A stretch of 64,000 nt of DNA from Epiperipatus broadwayi (GCA_028023455.1 JAQFVV010000562.1:186001-250000); one strand, 5' to 3'; positions 1 through 10,620 are shown, numbered from the stretch's first letter. Translations and numbers: made by a program. The notes: generated by a model not told the origin, from the sequence alone.

Positions 1-728
1 TAGCTTGGGTTGATTGTTGTCATCTACATTTATAAGCCTATTAAAGCCTTGAGTAATTGACTTTATTGTTTTAGATTTTTATAGAACAAGATGTATCTGA
101 GAAATGAGAAATGAATACAAAGACATCTACTTATATAAAATTGGTATTGATAATAAAAAAAAAAACATTCTTGATCGAATTGTGTGATTGTAGGTTTTTT
201 TAGTGAATATGTCTATGGAAATGCTTACTTATTATTGCTCAAACAGTACAGAAAATTTGCTATGTGATTTAGAAAATTAATACTCCTGCACATTATAACA
301 CATAAATAATGAAATTCTTATCAACAATTTCTTGGACACTTGATAGAATGTCAGAGACATTGAAAAATTAACAAGAATCTTAGATCTTATACTATTGAAT
401 TTATCTCTTTGATGCCACTCGTGTGCAAGTTGACAAACAGAAATGTAAGAATGCTTACATCATTATATTATTGAATTATGTTCACCATTACTACTCTGAA
501 AACATTAATTATGTGTTTTCAAAATACAATATAAACATTTGAGTATTGTAAATAAGAGCGAAGACATTTAACAAGTTCTGTGAATAAAAGCTTTTTGTTT
601 GGCTTTTATCATTTATTTATACACCCAATACACACATATAATATATTAATTTAATAACTGAAAGTTATTTGGAATATAATTTAAAAATATATAATTTATA
701 AGATATTTTAATCTTAAAATTTTTATAG
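1..728. other. AT-rich intron sequence upstream of the first visible exon
   Basis: No gene, RNA or mobile element is recognised here. The stretch is AT-rich with short A and T runs and ends in a pyrimidine/AT-rich segment finishing in TTTTTATAG, which serves as the splice acceptor of the exon that starts at 729. By position it is taken to be the 3' part of an intron of the Patched-domain gene. The preceding exon lies outside the window. Confidence 0.4.
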
Positions 729-851
729 GACAAGATGATTTTTATTCCAAGCATCAGCAAATGGTCAATTTAATTACTATTCTTGAAGCAAATCCTTACA
801 TTAAAGAGAATTCTGTAAATCGTTGGTATTATAATTGGCGAAAATTAATAG
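729..851 (+). CDS. Patched-domain protein, internal exon A (extracellular loop)
   Basis: This is an internal exon, not an ORF with its own start codon. It opens after an AG acceptor (721-728) and ends at a donor reading AG|GTAAGT. The frame is open throughout, with two leading bases completing an upstream codon and one trailing G carried into the next exon (phase 1). The peptide contains QQMVNLITILEANPYIKENS followed by VNRWYYNW. This resembles the loop segment of Patched/PTCHD/NPC1-like proteins in which a residue list of the type '...L...L..NPYI...S...W...' precedes the second sterol-sensing-like domain. The identification rests mainly on exon D, to which this exon is linked by phase. The gene probably encodes a multi-pass RND-type membrane protein moving or sensing lipids, but the exact subfamily (PTCHD3-like, nematode PTR-like, other) cannot be fixed. 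Confidence 0.72.
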
Positions 852-1309
852 GTAAGTGATCAGAAATATACGTATGTCACTATTTGTAATTACATTTTTA
901 TAATTAAATGAAAGAAATTATATAAATGCATGCGTTTTAATTAAACAAACAAAAATGTCACTATTAACATCACTTAATATTATCTAATTGATCTTTCCAT
1001 ATTGTCATATAATTTATCATTAGCTTAAAAATAATAATAGAGAAAGAATAAAAAGTTAAAAAACAGTTTTGCATGGCTTTATAAACCACTCTGTAAAACA
1101 AATCCTTTCATATATATTTCATGTTAGTCAATTTGATATCTTACAATACTGTTTTAATATATTTTCAGCTTTTTTCTTTCAGAAAGTTATCAACATTTTA
1201 GGAAATTATAGCTCTTTAATTTATTATATCTTCTGCAATACAGTGTGTTTCAGTAAAAAGGTGACTGAATTAAAACACAAGATATTATTTATTTTTTGCT
1301 GTTATTATT

Positions 1310-2290
1310 GATTATTCAAAATAATATTATGACTCAGTACTCTTCTGGAAACAATTGAAAAACTATTTAAAGCGGTCATTGAAATTCTCCATTGGAATCT
1401 TTTGCAGAAAATTTGTCACAAGCTTTTGGTTGTCCTGAATTAAATCATGGCTTGCTTCTTTCATGGTCAACTTTGATTTTGGAAATAAAGCCAAAGATAG
1501 AGCAAAAGCTAAATCAGCATGGACCAAAAAATGGTGTCCAATCTTGAAATTGTGGGCCAGTACTTTATTTTGCAACAATGACCTTAATATTCAGATCAAT
1601 TGCATAAAAATTTGTGTCTCATATGATTAAAACATCCAAACAGTAGCATTTATTATCTGATCTTCAGGATTATATTCATAAATATCCTTTAGAATAAAAG
1701 AACCCAGTGAGCAATGTATTAATTTGGCTCTTTTGCACTCACATTTATTTTGGGTTTTTCTTTTTCTGGTGATCTCCGTTTTAAAATCTGGCACTTGATT
1801 GATGGATTAAATTGAAGATACTATGTCTCTTTATCTGTACAATGTTTGATAAGAATTCCATACTCATGGTTGTGGCTTTTTCCATGTCTGTACAATACTT
1901 CACTCCTATGGTCACTAAGTCAGGCACAAAATGTGTAAATATCCGTCTTTTTCAAATTGTCCATTGAAATATAAATTATAGTGATTTTAGAAATGTTGAT
2001 GAGTTTTTCAATGGGTCTGACAGACACAGTGATCAGTTTGAATAACTTTTTGCACATTTTGTTTATTTTCTGTTGTTTTTAAAGTTTCTGGACACATTGT
2101 CTCAGTGCTCTCCCTGCTATCATGAAATCTTGTAAATGACTTGTAAATGTTCATGTGATTTATTGCTTCATTTTCATGCATAGTGTAAATCATTTCAAAT
2201 ATTTCAGTAGCAGTTTTTCCCAATTTAAAATAAAATTTAGTATCATTGCATTATTTCACTAGACCTTTCTACAAAGATACAAAATAATTT
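1310..2290 (-). pseudogene. Degenerate mariner (Tc1/mariner) transposase
   Basis: Read on the minus strand, a mariner-type transposase can be followed in several frames. The N-terminal helix-turn-helix part (about 2270 down to 2010) shows KFYFKLGKTATEIFEM, close to the mariner 'KFCxKLGKTATETxEML' signature, followed by the F..FHDSRES segment. The middle (about 1780-1640) shows the KKxxxVQKS...LLTGFFYSKGYL block, the usual neighbourhood of the second catalytic aspartate region. The C-terminal part (1578-1363) shows ALFPKSKLTMKEASHD, matching the mariner 'FLFPKLKxxLKG' block after the third catalytic position, then a terminal aromatic YFE near 1320. Stops and frameshifts interrupt it, the expected PYSPDLAP-type triad context is damaged, and no clear terminal inverted repeats or TA duplication were found, so it is dead. 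It lies in an intron, antisense to the host gene. Confidence 0.8.
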
Positions 2291-2479
2291 ATTCTGGTCA
2301 TAACTCATGATCTAAAGATGATAATACCATAACATTTTTGCAATGACTAGCTCAGCTATGTTATTATGTAACACATGCATTGATTTGGAGATGTGTGGCA
2401 GTAAACTTTTGGAAAGAACTAGATCTTCTGTGTATTCTTCCAGTAAAAATAATTGATATTTCTTTTTATATTATTTTTG

Positions 2480-3138
2480 AGGTTAATTACGAAGAACTTT
2501 TTTTAGGAAGTCTACTACTATTTATTTACTTCATAAGCCAAATCAAATGAAAATGTATCCTTACAATAATAAATCTAATATATCCTGAAAGCTTAAAAAC
2601 TCTCTCATTTCTTGTAATTCTGCCATTTCATTTTTTTAGAATATTGCTGAGTATCCTTGAATGAATTTTTCAATATTTTTGTGTTATGTCATAGAGAGTC
2701 CATACTTCATTTTTCTTCTATACAATGTATAAAATAGACCTATGAATTAATTTACTTGAATTAATTATTTTACAATGATGAAATACTCTATCTTTTAACT
2801 TTTTAAATGCTGTACTTCAATATTTGCATCTGCCTTTCTTTTAAAAACTTGGCAAAATATTTAAATTGATTTATATTCTTAAGCTGATAATATCCAAGCA
2901 CAAAGTTGCTGATTATCGTTTTTCATCACAGGATGACAATACAAGTGAATTTTTTGAATATTAATTATCAAAAATCTAAAGATTGCATGCAGAATATTCT
3001 ACAAAAATCAGATCAAGTTCTTAAATTAGAAAGCATAGGATTATTTTTAACCATTATCTATCCACTGAGGATGTATAATATTAAACATATTTTATAGATT
3101 ATTTTTTAAATTGATAAGAAGAGCACAATCATTATCAA
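2480..3138 (-). pseudogene. Non-LTR retrotransposon (LINE) reverse transcriptase fragment, copy A
   Basis: On the minus strand the sequence downstream of about 3135 reads ..CALLINLKNNL.., the region just after the YxDD catalytic box of a reverse transcriptase, and then degenerate C-terminal RT/thumb sequence. It is clearly paralogous to the copy at 5540-6320: shared landmarks include the GCATGCAGAATATT segment, the TCATCAC/TGGATGA segment and the AGTCTAxTAxTATTTATT segment in the same order and spacing. This copy carries a ~100-bp insertion at about 2995-3095 that includes a short RTE 3'-end sequence. There are many stops, so no protein is made. The clade is not resolved. Confidence 0.6.
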
Positions 3139-4210
3139 TTTTAACCATTATCTATCCACTGTGGGATAAAAATTTCCCAAATTTAATCCAATTTTTATGA
3201 TCCCTAATCTTTCTTCATCCAACACATCAACAAATTTCATTATTTAATATATCTATCTGGAATTTTATAATCACTTTGAATCTAATTTAAGACTTCAATT
3301 GTCCATCTATTTTCATATCTACTAGGAATATGTCCAGCTCAACTCCTTTTCAATATTTAGTTCTCTCAATGATGACAAGAATACCAATTTGTTTTTTCAC
3401 TCCTGAATTTAATTTTTAATCTGTTTTTGGTGCTTTTAACATAGATCTCCCCATATTGATAGTCTAAAATTTCTGAATTGCTATTTTTTTAAATATCCAT
3501 GATTCAGATCCACAAGTCACAACTAGTAAAATATCTTTTAAAAATCTTCCTTTTTAAATACATGATATATTTCCAATCACCCACATTCCATCTAGTTTAA
3601 TTCTATTATTAATTTCATCCATTGTATTTTCATCTGCACTAATATTTTGACCAAGATACTCATAGTTGTTGACTTTCTGTAATTCATGATTATCAATGAT
3701 TATTTTGTTCTTTTGGGAAAATTCATTGAACATTACTTTAGTCTTTTTAGCATTAATCTTCTGACTTATTTTCTCAGTTACAACTCTTGCAACATTTCCT
3801 GAAATTCTGAAGCATTACTTTCAAAAATAACCATATTATCTGCAAAATCTAAGTGATATAAATAATCTCTATTTATTATTACTTTCCTAGTATCTCATTT
3901 TACTTTTTGCAACACTGCTGCAAAACATTTTGAAGATGTGGAATCATCCTCTCATACATCTTTTTGAACATTAATCTTTTTAGATTAATGCAATCTATTT
4001 GTTGTTGTTGCATTTTTATAAATATTTTTCAGAATATGACAGTATTTTGAGTTTATGTTTTGATGATCCAATGCTTTAATCATTGTAGAAATACTTACAT
4101 AATTTACTGCCTTTTCATAATCTACAGTCAAAGCATAATGACAACTTATATTCATTGATCCTTTTTTAAATTTCTCTCAATATATTTACTAAGGCTTTAA
4201 TAAGTTTATA
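3139..4210 (-). pseudogene. RTE-clade LINE, reverse transcriptase and 3' end, degenerate
   Basis: Minus-strand translation in shifting frames gives the last part of an RTE-type ORF2. It starts with a damaged RT palm and passes through KISQKINAKKTKVMFNEFSQ, a region characteristic of RTE elements (xNxxKTKVM). It continues through VNNYEYLGQNISADENT, LVVTCGSESWIF and TINMGRSML, matching the 'YKYLGQ', 'LTYGxExW' and 'Q.AMERSMLG' blocks of the family. The 3' end carries CCATTATCTATCCACTGTGG, also found at 3045-3068 and, in related form, at the 3' end of the RTE copy at 8826. RTE elements normally encode endonuclease plus RT in about 1,000 residues; here only the C-terminal third survives and it has stops and frameshifts. 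Confidence 0.8.
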
Positions 4211-4489
4211 AATGTAAATGGTAACAACCAACACTTACACTATCAACAATCTTAACCTGAAGGCAAGTTGCAACCTTTAGGGTCTATATAAATATATCAG
4301 ACCATAAATAAAAGTGGTCCCACTTTTATTGTTAAAAGAGGTTGCTTTGACTACAGTTTGAGATTGTTGATAGCTTAAGGGTTGATTGTTTTCTCTCAAT
4401 ATATGGATGTAAATCCACTGTGGGATGATTTTCTTTTCTTTTTTAGAACTTGAAACTAACATAGATTATTATTTTTATTAACCTTTCTG

Positions 4490-4913
4490 GCCTCTCCCTC
4501 CCTCCCTCCCCCTCCCTCCCTCTCCCTCCCCTTTCTCCCCCTCCCTCCCCTCCCTCTCCCTCCTCCCTCTCCCCCTCCTCCTCCTCCTCCCCCTCCCCTC
4601 CTCCTCTCCCTCCCCTCCCTCTCCCTCTCCTCTCCCCTCCCTCTCCCCCTCTCTCCCTCCCCCTCCCTCTCTCTCTTCCCCTCCCTCTCTCCATCCCCTC
4701 CCTCTCCCCTTCCCTCCCTCTCCCCCTCTCCCCCTCCCCCTCCCTCTCTCCCTCTCTCCCTCCCTCTCTCCCTCTCTCCCTCCCCTCCCTCTCTCCCTCC
4801 CTCTCTCCCTCTCCCTTCTCTCTCCCTCTCTCCCTCTCCCTCTCTCTCCCTCTCCCTCTCTCTCCCTCTCTCTCTCTCACTCTCTCTCACTCACTCACTC
4901 TCACTCACTCACA
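4490..4913. repeat. 420-bp CT-rich polypyrimidine tract (CCCTCT/CTCTCC)n
   Basis: The plus strand is almost pure C and T for over 400 bases, made of irregular CCCTCT, CTCCCTCC and CTCTCC units, and grades at its right end into CTCTCTCAC and CACTCACTCACT. The complementary strand is therefore pure G/A. Such mirror-like polypurine/polypyrimidine DNA can in principle form intramolecular triplex structures (established for this sequence class; not shown here). The two long minus-strand reading frames across it encode only R/E/G repeats and are by-products of the composition, not genes. Confidence 0.95.
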
Positions 4914-5539
4914 TAAAACTTACATTTTTAAAGAGTTTTTTATTCAAAAATCACTTAGTAAAAAAATCATTCTTCATTGTTTTAGTGTTCATTTTATGCA
5001 TTTAGGTATTTTTAAATTTGTGATCAATCAGTGGTTTTGACTTTTTGAAGTATAATTTTTTTTTCTGCTTTAATTTTATTTATTGTTTCGAGTTAATTTC
5101 TTTTTTTCTCTTTGAACTTTTTTCACCACTAATTTTGTCTTAAAAAACAAGTTGGGATTTGTATTTTTGACTTCTAAAACTATGACTATAATTTTTAATT
5201 ATTTTTTGATTTGCATCAATTGTAAAATTTTGTCATTAGATGTTTCTCTAGCCTATTTTATTTGCAATATTTTTTTCAGACATAAACATTTCAAAATGTT
5301 TTGTACATATATACCACTTTAATATTTTGAAAATTAGTTGATTTTTTATCATCTATATTTCAAATTGATTCTTTAATATGTTCATTCATTATCTTACAAT
5401 ATTTTTTAAATTTAGTCTGCAATTAACCTTTCTGTCTAAAAGTTTTCAGTACTTTGAAAAGTTTGTAAATCTCCAATTTAACTTATTTTCAGCTATATCT
5501 TTATGGTGAAAATAATTCATAGTCCTTCTCTTCAGAGTT

Positions 5540-6320
5540 TCATTGAATTACTCTAAAAAACACAAAGAAGATCTGTATCTTCCATGAATACAATGCTCAA
5601 ATTCATTATAAAATACATTTTTTAGAAAGTCTATTAGTATTTATTAACTATATAAACCAAATCAAAATGTCATATTCAGTAATCTTAAAACCTTCAAATA
5701 TTCTACAATCCTGCCATCATATTTTTAAATATTACAAAACATTCTTCAATTATTTATTTTTTTGTGCCTTTATATTACATCAATAGGGAATCCAATTTTC
5801 TCTTTGTACAATTTTTTTTTTTTTAGAATAATAGCTTATATAAACTAATTTAATTGGACTAATTATATTACTATGATGAAATATGCTATCTTTCAACTTG
5901 TTCCAAAATGCTGTGTCTCAACATCTGCATCTATCTGTTTTTTTTTCTTTAAAAATCTTCCAATTTATATTTTTGGGTTGATAATTGTTCAAATTAAAAG
6001 TTGATGTTTTTTTCATCACTGGATGATAAAGCATTTGAATTTTTTGAACATTAATTTGAGATTGCATGCAGAATATTAAGAATATTCTGTAGATCATTCT
6101 TTATATTGATAAGAAGAATACAATCATCGGTATATTTTATATTTATATGTTTAATTGTGATATGTGCATGATAAAAATAAAATATTTCTATAATAAAGTT
6201 TTTGAATATATACATGGTTTTATATAAAATCTTACTTAAAATTTTGACATTGAGGCTCAAATATGAAATTGGGTAATTGTGATTAAAGAAGTTTTTGGAA
6301 TAAAAACACATTGCAGCCAA
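5540..6320 (-). pseudogene. Non-LTR retrotransposon RT fragment, copy B
   Basis: An open stretch at 6320-6051 on the minus strand encodes a hydrophobic segment, then the motif YTDDCILLINIKNDLQNILN. This is a reverse transcriptase palm with the catalytic YxDD box (A replaced by T) and the usual following '..LL......LQ..L..L' helix. It then breaks into frameshifted sequence that can be followed to about 5540 and perhaps 5230 (MLRHSILEQVER, FHHSNIISPIK). It is the sister of the copy at 2480-3138. Together they show that the same LINE family inserted or was duplicated twice, in the same orientation, within one intron. It is not functional. Confidence 0.65.
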
Positions 6321-6664
6321 TCAGGAAGTCAGGAAGTGATTTGTAATAATGGAACTGAATGTGATTAAAAAAACACATAGGTTGTTAGAATTTTTCAAAA
6401 TTGAAAATATGTAGAAAAAGTTTAAGAAAATATTTTACCTGCAGCCATTAGTTAATTGCACATTTATTCATAATTATTAACATTTATATGCTGTTTGTGA
6501 AACAAAAAAATAATAGATTACAATCTTTTTACAGACTGAATTAAAAAATTTAATTTTTTGTTGAAATATATCATGCTTTTTACTGCAATTTTAAAATTAT
6601 TTAAATATTATTGAATGTAACATGATTAAATCCTTTAATGATAATATTTTATATATATATGTAG

Positions 6665-6777
6665 AAAATTTGACCTTAACTGAAAATGAGTTTTATGAAC
6701 ATATGAGTAACTATTCATTTCAAAATGAAATCACTGCAAACAAATTTCGTTCTACTGAAGATGGCTTTAGAGCTGTT
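6665..6777 (+). CDS. Patched-domain protein, internal exon B (extracellular loop)
   Basis: The acceptor is the AG at 6663-6664 after an ATATAT-rich stretch, and the donor GTAAGTAAA starts at 6778. The two first bases complete the codon begun by the last G of exon A (giving Glu), and 37 whole codons follow, ending in phase 0. The peptide includes LTLTENEFYEHMSNY and ANKFRSTEDGFRAV. The 'xLTExEFYxxLxxF' pattern is characteristic of the PTCHD/PTR-type loop just before the second transmembrane domain. No in-frame stop occurs. The exon has ordinary codon use and reads cleanly compared with the decayed transposons around it, which supports selection. Confidence 0.78.
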
Positions 6778-7259
6778 GTAAGTAAATAAAAATGATAATT
6801 TTTGCTTGTTTTATAATTATTATTTTAAAATTTTATAGATGCTGTATTTATCTTAAATCATCAAAAAATTATGTAAAAATAGATTATTTATTTGTTTACA
6901 TTCCCTATTTAAATATTGATGCATCACAATTTTCATTAATATTTTGCTATAAAAATTGTATCTTAATATTTTGTCAAATAATGTTGCATCAGACTCTAGT
7001 TACCACATAATTTAACAAAAATCACCCATTGGTCAAAGTGATGATGTAAATTTATTAATTTCATAATAATAACTTAGAATAATTCTTTGTTTTAAAGTTT
7101 AGTATAATCTTAACTAAAAGGTAGTTAATGAATTTAAATGTACTTTTGATTTCAAATTAATGCAATTTAAATATAATGGTAAGTTAAAAAAATAACAAAA
7201 ATTATTTGTATTGTATGTTGTCATGGTTAAAGATACTTTTGTAAAATATATTGTTTAAA

Positions 7260-7317
7260 AAATAGAAATCTTGCCGATGCTATGACATATGAAAAAAAAA
7301 AAAAAAATAGAAATCTT
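7260..7317 (+). mobile_element. 5'-truncated micro-SINE with target-site duplication
   Basis: A 19-base fragment GCCGATGCTATGACATATG followed by about 16 A residues is bracketed by the direct repeat AAATAGAAATCTT (7260-7272 and about 7305-7317). The fragment matches the 3' end of the tRNA-derived element at 7562-7659 read on the minus strand (..CCAATGCTATGACACATG plus A-run). The structure, 3' fragment plus poly-A plus perfect ~13-bp duplication, is diagnostic of LINE-mediated retroposition. It is short enough to be missed by repeat searches. Confidence 0.8.
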
Positions 7318-7561
7318 TGCATTTGATTGTATACATTTGACTCAGTACATGTTAAAAAACGGACAATTCTCCTATCAGTTATTAAACTTACATCATATAA
7401 AAATATTTTTGTTACATTTAACACTTATTTGACCTGCTCATATTAATTTAAAACTATTATCATATAGATAATATTAAGTTCCTTTAAAGAAAAATTCTGT
7501 TTGTTAAGAATTTGAAGGAAAAAAACCTATTGAAATCCAAATTTGAACTTTCAATTTGAAC

Positions 7562-7659
7562 TTTTTTTTCATGTGTCATAGCATTGGCCAGGAAGCGAAC
7601 CCACTAACCTGAGACAACTGCTTGTAAGGCAGCTGTGCTGACCACTTGACTACCAATGC
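7562..7659 (-). mobile_element. tRNA-derived micro-SINE (tRNA-like head plus poly-A)
   Basis: On the minus strand, 7659-7581 folds as a tRNA. The acceptor arms GCATTGG and CCAATGC pair perfectly, an A-box-like TAGTCAAGTGG and a B-box GGTTCGCTTCC are present, and there is a 5-bp anticodon stem with loop CTTACAA (anticodon TAC, which would read valine). The acceptor stem is that of animal tRNA-Gly, so body and anticodon disagree, and the T stem pairs poorly, arguing against a working tRNA gene. After the acceptor come TATGACACATG and a run of eight A residues, a retroposon tail. A truncated copy with clean target-site duplication lies 250 bp away. No CCA is encoded. The internal A and B boxes could act as a type-2 RNA polymerase III promoter. 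Confidence 0.75.
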
Positions 7660-8825
7660 TTGACAAGTGAACTGCAATAAAACAAAACTTATTAATATTT
7701 CATTTTTAAATTTATAGTATTAGTTACAATTCTAAAAAAATAAAAATCCCATGTGTAAAGATTTACATATTGGTATCTTAGACATGTTTAGATTCAAGAC
7801 CACCATCAGTCTACCCATTGTTCAGTAAAACATTTTTGGCTTTATAAAAGAAGAATATTCTAATATGGAATCATTAATAATTACAATAATTAAATGAATG
7901 TTTTCTATTAATATTTATAATGTCTTATAAACAATTATTCATTTATTTATTTCTAATATCAATTTTAAATATTATACATACTATGTCTTAAAAAAAGCAC
8001 ATGAATTCAGTTTACATAATATTTTTATGAAAGGAATCTATTTTTCCTGACAGAATTGCAATAGAAAAAATAAATTTATTGATTACTTCTCACTTATAGA
8101 TGTATAATTCTCCAATGTTTTTAGTTTGACCATATCTCAATTGCATTTTTTAAAACAAATCACAATAATTGAATGGTTTATTGCTCAGGAATTCATATGA
8201 AGTATTACCATCGGAATTGACAGAGTTGAGCAAAAATCCATGAATTTGGATGAAATCCATAGTCTACTACTTTACTGCTGCCATAAATCATAAACATTGA
8301 AAATAATTGAATAATATTTTACTCATGACTGATTGAGTCTAGATCCATAGATCTTTAGCTTTTGATTCCATGCCCTCCTACTGCAATAATAGTGTATAGT
8401 TTTAAATATAGTCTTTCAACTTAAGTCTTCCTTATTTCTAACTTTAAAAAAAAGTATTGAAAAAAGTATTAAAGCTTTTCTAGAAATCTTGCTTTTATTG
8501 ACTGTGCACTAAAAAGAAATAAAATAATTATTTCTTTAACAACAATTGAAGTTTTTAGATTTAATTTCAAATAAAAGCAATGGAGATCAACAAATAAGTC
8601 AAACCCTTATTATAAAAAATAGGGATTGACTTAATTAATTTCTGAACCCGCCATGCTTTTATTTAAAGCTAAATCTAAAAATTATAATTGTCATCGAAGA
8701 ACCAATTATTTTTTTTCTTTATAGTGCACAGTCAATAAAAAAATTTAATATATATAAAAAAAATACCTTTTACTATTTTTAAGTTTTTAGTATTAGCACA
8801 GTAAATGAAAATGTATAATTGACAT

Positions 8826-9433
8826 ATCATCATCATCAACCATTATCAATCCACTGCAGGATGAAGATCTCTGCAAGTTCAATCCATCTTCTCTGATCTT
8901 TAGCTTTTCTTCTCCACATCACCTGTGGATACTTTTTTATTTCATCCATCAATCTCATGTGGTCTCTTTCTGGATCTTTTACATTCAATTGTCCATCTCT
9001 TATTATCTCTTCTAACAATATGTCCAGCCCAACTCCACTTCAGTCTTTAATTTTTTCAATGGGGTCATTAACACCTGTTTGTTCTCTTATCCATATATTG
9101 CATTTTCAATTTCTTTTTGTTATTCCTAACATGTTTCTCTCCATAATTCTTTGAGTGATCTGAAGTCTCTGTATAAGTGTCCAAGATCCATAAGTAAGAA
9201 CTGGTAAAACATTTATTAAAAACCTTTCTTTTCAAACACATAGGCATATTTCAAAAGCACCTCAACCAAGTTTAATTCTATGATTAATTTCATGCATTAT
9301 GTTTCCATCTGTATTAATAATCTGACCAAGGTATTTGTAGCTGTTAACTTCTTCTAACTCATCATAATCAATCTTTATTTTTATATTTTGAGAAAATCCA
9401 TTGAACATTACTTTAGCCTTTTTAACACTTATC
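8826..9433 (-). pseudogene. RTE LINE 3' portion (RT C-terminus to 3' tail), minus strand
   Basis: Starting near 9433 and reading leftwards on the minus strand, the RTE ORF2 is seen from the KKAKVMFNGFSQ block through VNSYKYLGQIINTDG, NHRIKLG, LPVLTYGSW, RIMERNMLGITKRN to the terminal WRRKAKDQRRWIELAEIFIL and QWIDNG. The last is the typical RTE C-terminus (xxWRxLAEAxxxQWxDxG). It is followed by a short TGATGA-type tail (ATCATCATCATCAA on the plus strand at 8828-8841), the usual RTE 3' microsatellite. Frames shift several times. Its upstream neighbour is the same element in inverted orientation. Confidence 0.85.
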
Positions 9434-9697
9434 TAGATTACATAATGATACTAGGAAAGTCAATATTGAGAAGGGTGTATGACAGGTGACTTCATATCTC
9501 CAAAACTTTTTACAGTAGTGTTGCAAGAAGTATTTTGTAAATTAAAATGGGAAGCTAAAGGAGTGAAAATAAATGGAGATTATTTAAGTCCTTTATATTT
9601 TGCAGATGATGTAGTTGTTTTTGCAAATAATGCTTTAGAGCTTCAGGAAATGTTGCAGGAGCTATCATATGAAAGTAGGACTAAAGATAAATGTTAA
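9434..9697 (+). pseudogene. RTE LINE reverse transcriptase core, inverted 5' segment
   Basis: On the plus strand this encodes the RT palm of an RTE element: GDFISPKLFTVVLQEVF, then WEAKGVKINGDYLSPLYFAD, DVVVFANNALELQEMLQELS and a terminal SRTKDKC. The catalytic FADD box is intact (F-A-D-D at about 9600-9611). In RTE coordinates this piece ends exactly where the minus-strand piece at 9433 begins (SR..xxxxKxxKxK, then KKAKVMF). The two are therefore parts of one copy joined head to head, the arrangement expected of twin priming during reverse transcription. A (TA)n hairpin starts just beyond it at 9704. Confidence 0.85.
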
Positions 9698-9703
9698 AAA
9701 GTT

Positions 9704-9745
<42 letters not shown>

Positions 9746-9759
9746 ATCTTCCTGTAGTG

Positions 9760-9794
<35 letters not shown>

Positions 9795-9807
9795 AACACT
9801 ACAGGAA
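9704..9807. repeat. Two adjacent (TA)n hairpins with non-TA arms
   Basis: 9704-9745 is a palindrome, GACATAT...(TA)n...ATATGTC. Directly after it, 9749-9761 (TTCCTGTAGTGTT) is the exact reverse complement of 9795-9807 (AACACTACAGGAA), with a second (TA)n tract between them. Both can extrude as cruciforms. The unique-sequence arms exclude a simple microsatellite explanation for the second one. Confidence 0.9.
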
Positions 9808-10299
9808 AATAAAGAGATCATACCTGAGGTAATAGCCACTATTGCATGAACATCAACAGCCCAAGTTAGATAGCCATTTCTAACTCTATGGAAGTCAGGG
9901 TTTAAACCATCAGGGATCTGAGGAATTGTTTGTTTATACTCAAGAAAAGAAAATCTAAAATTTAATATAAAAGGGATAAGCATATTAGATCACTCTGAGA
10001 GATCAGCATAGTTAACTCCTTAGAGCAACTATAATTATAATTAACCAAATTCACCAGCATTAATCAATAAATAAAAATAACTAAGTAATACTCATCATTA
10101 TGAGTGTTTAATAATAAAGTAAATCAACAGTCAATCTTGTAACTGGATTTGAAATTTGTCTACTGTAGACCAGGCCAACTATTTAGTCTTTGCCAGTTTG
10201 GGCAATTATTTAAACCTTAATTTGGATGCAGAAACCTAAGCGGTAATCCTAAAGAATATATAACTAGAAAAATAATAATGCTGGAATATCAAAACATAC

Positions 10300-10620
10300 T
10301 GATCCACCATCAATGCTCTGGCCACTTAGTACCATTGATGTACTAGTCAAGTATAAACTTAATTTCTAATAGAGATTAAACTAAATAAAATTTAGTGCAT
10401 GGACTTTAAAGGATATACTATTCATGCCAATCCAAAATCATCATCATCATCATCATCATCTGGATGTTCATACACTAAGTATATATATGCCCCTTATTCT
10501 GTATAGCTGTTATGCATGAATCTAGATCAGGAAGTAAGAACTCTAATTTATTACTGTGAACAAGAGGGAAATAAATAAATAAATTAGCTTATTATAAATA
10601 ACCTTAAGTAAATTATGGAC
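10300..10620. repeat. Dispersed repeat, copy 1 (partner near 60640-60965)
   Basis: This stretch shares an ordered series of landmarks with 60640-60965: CATCAATGCTCTG, an ATTAAA/ATAAA block, TGGACTTTAAAG, a CCATCCAAA-like block, and GTGAACAAGA followed by AAATAAATA. Spacings are comparable and orientation is the same. It also contains a (ATC)n run at about 10438-10461. No coding capacity is evident. It is an unidentified interspersed repeat, perhaps an LTR or MITE. The similarity was judged by eye. Confidence 0.5.

Noticed and set aside
4443-4890. Two overlapping R/E/G-rich minus-strand frames of about 145 codons
   Set aside because: By-products of the CT-rich tract; low complexity and in two frames at once.
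7581-7659. Functional tRNA-Val (TAC) gene
   Set aside because: Acceptor stem is glycine-type, T stem pairs poorly, and the sequence ends in a retroposon linker and poly-A with a truncated copy nearby; a SINE explains it better.
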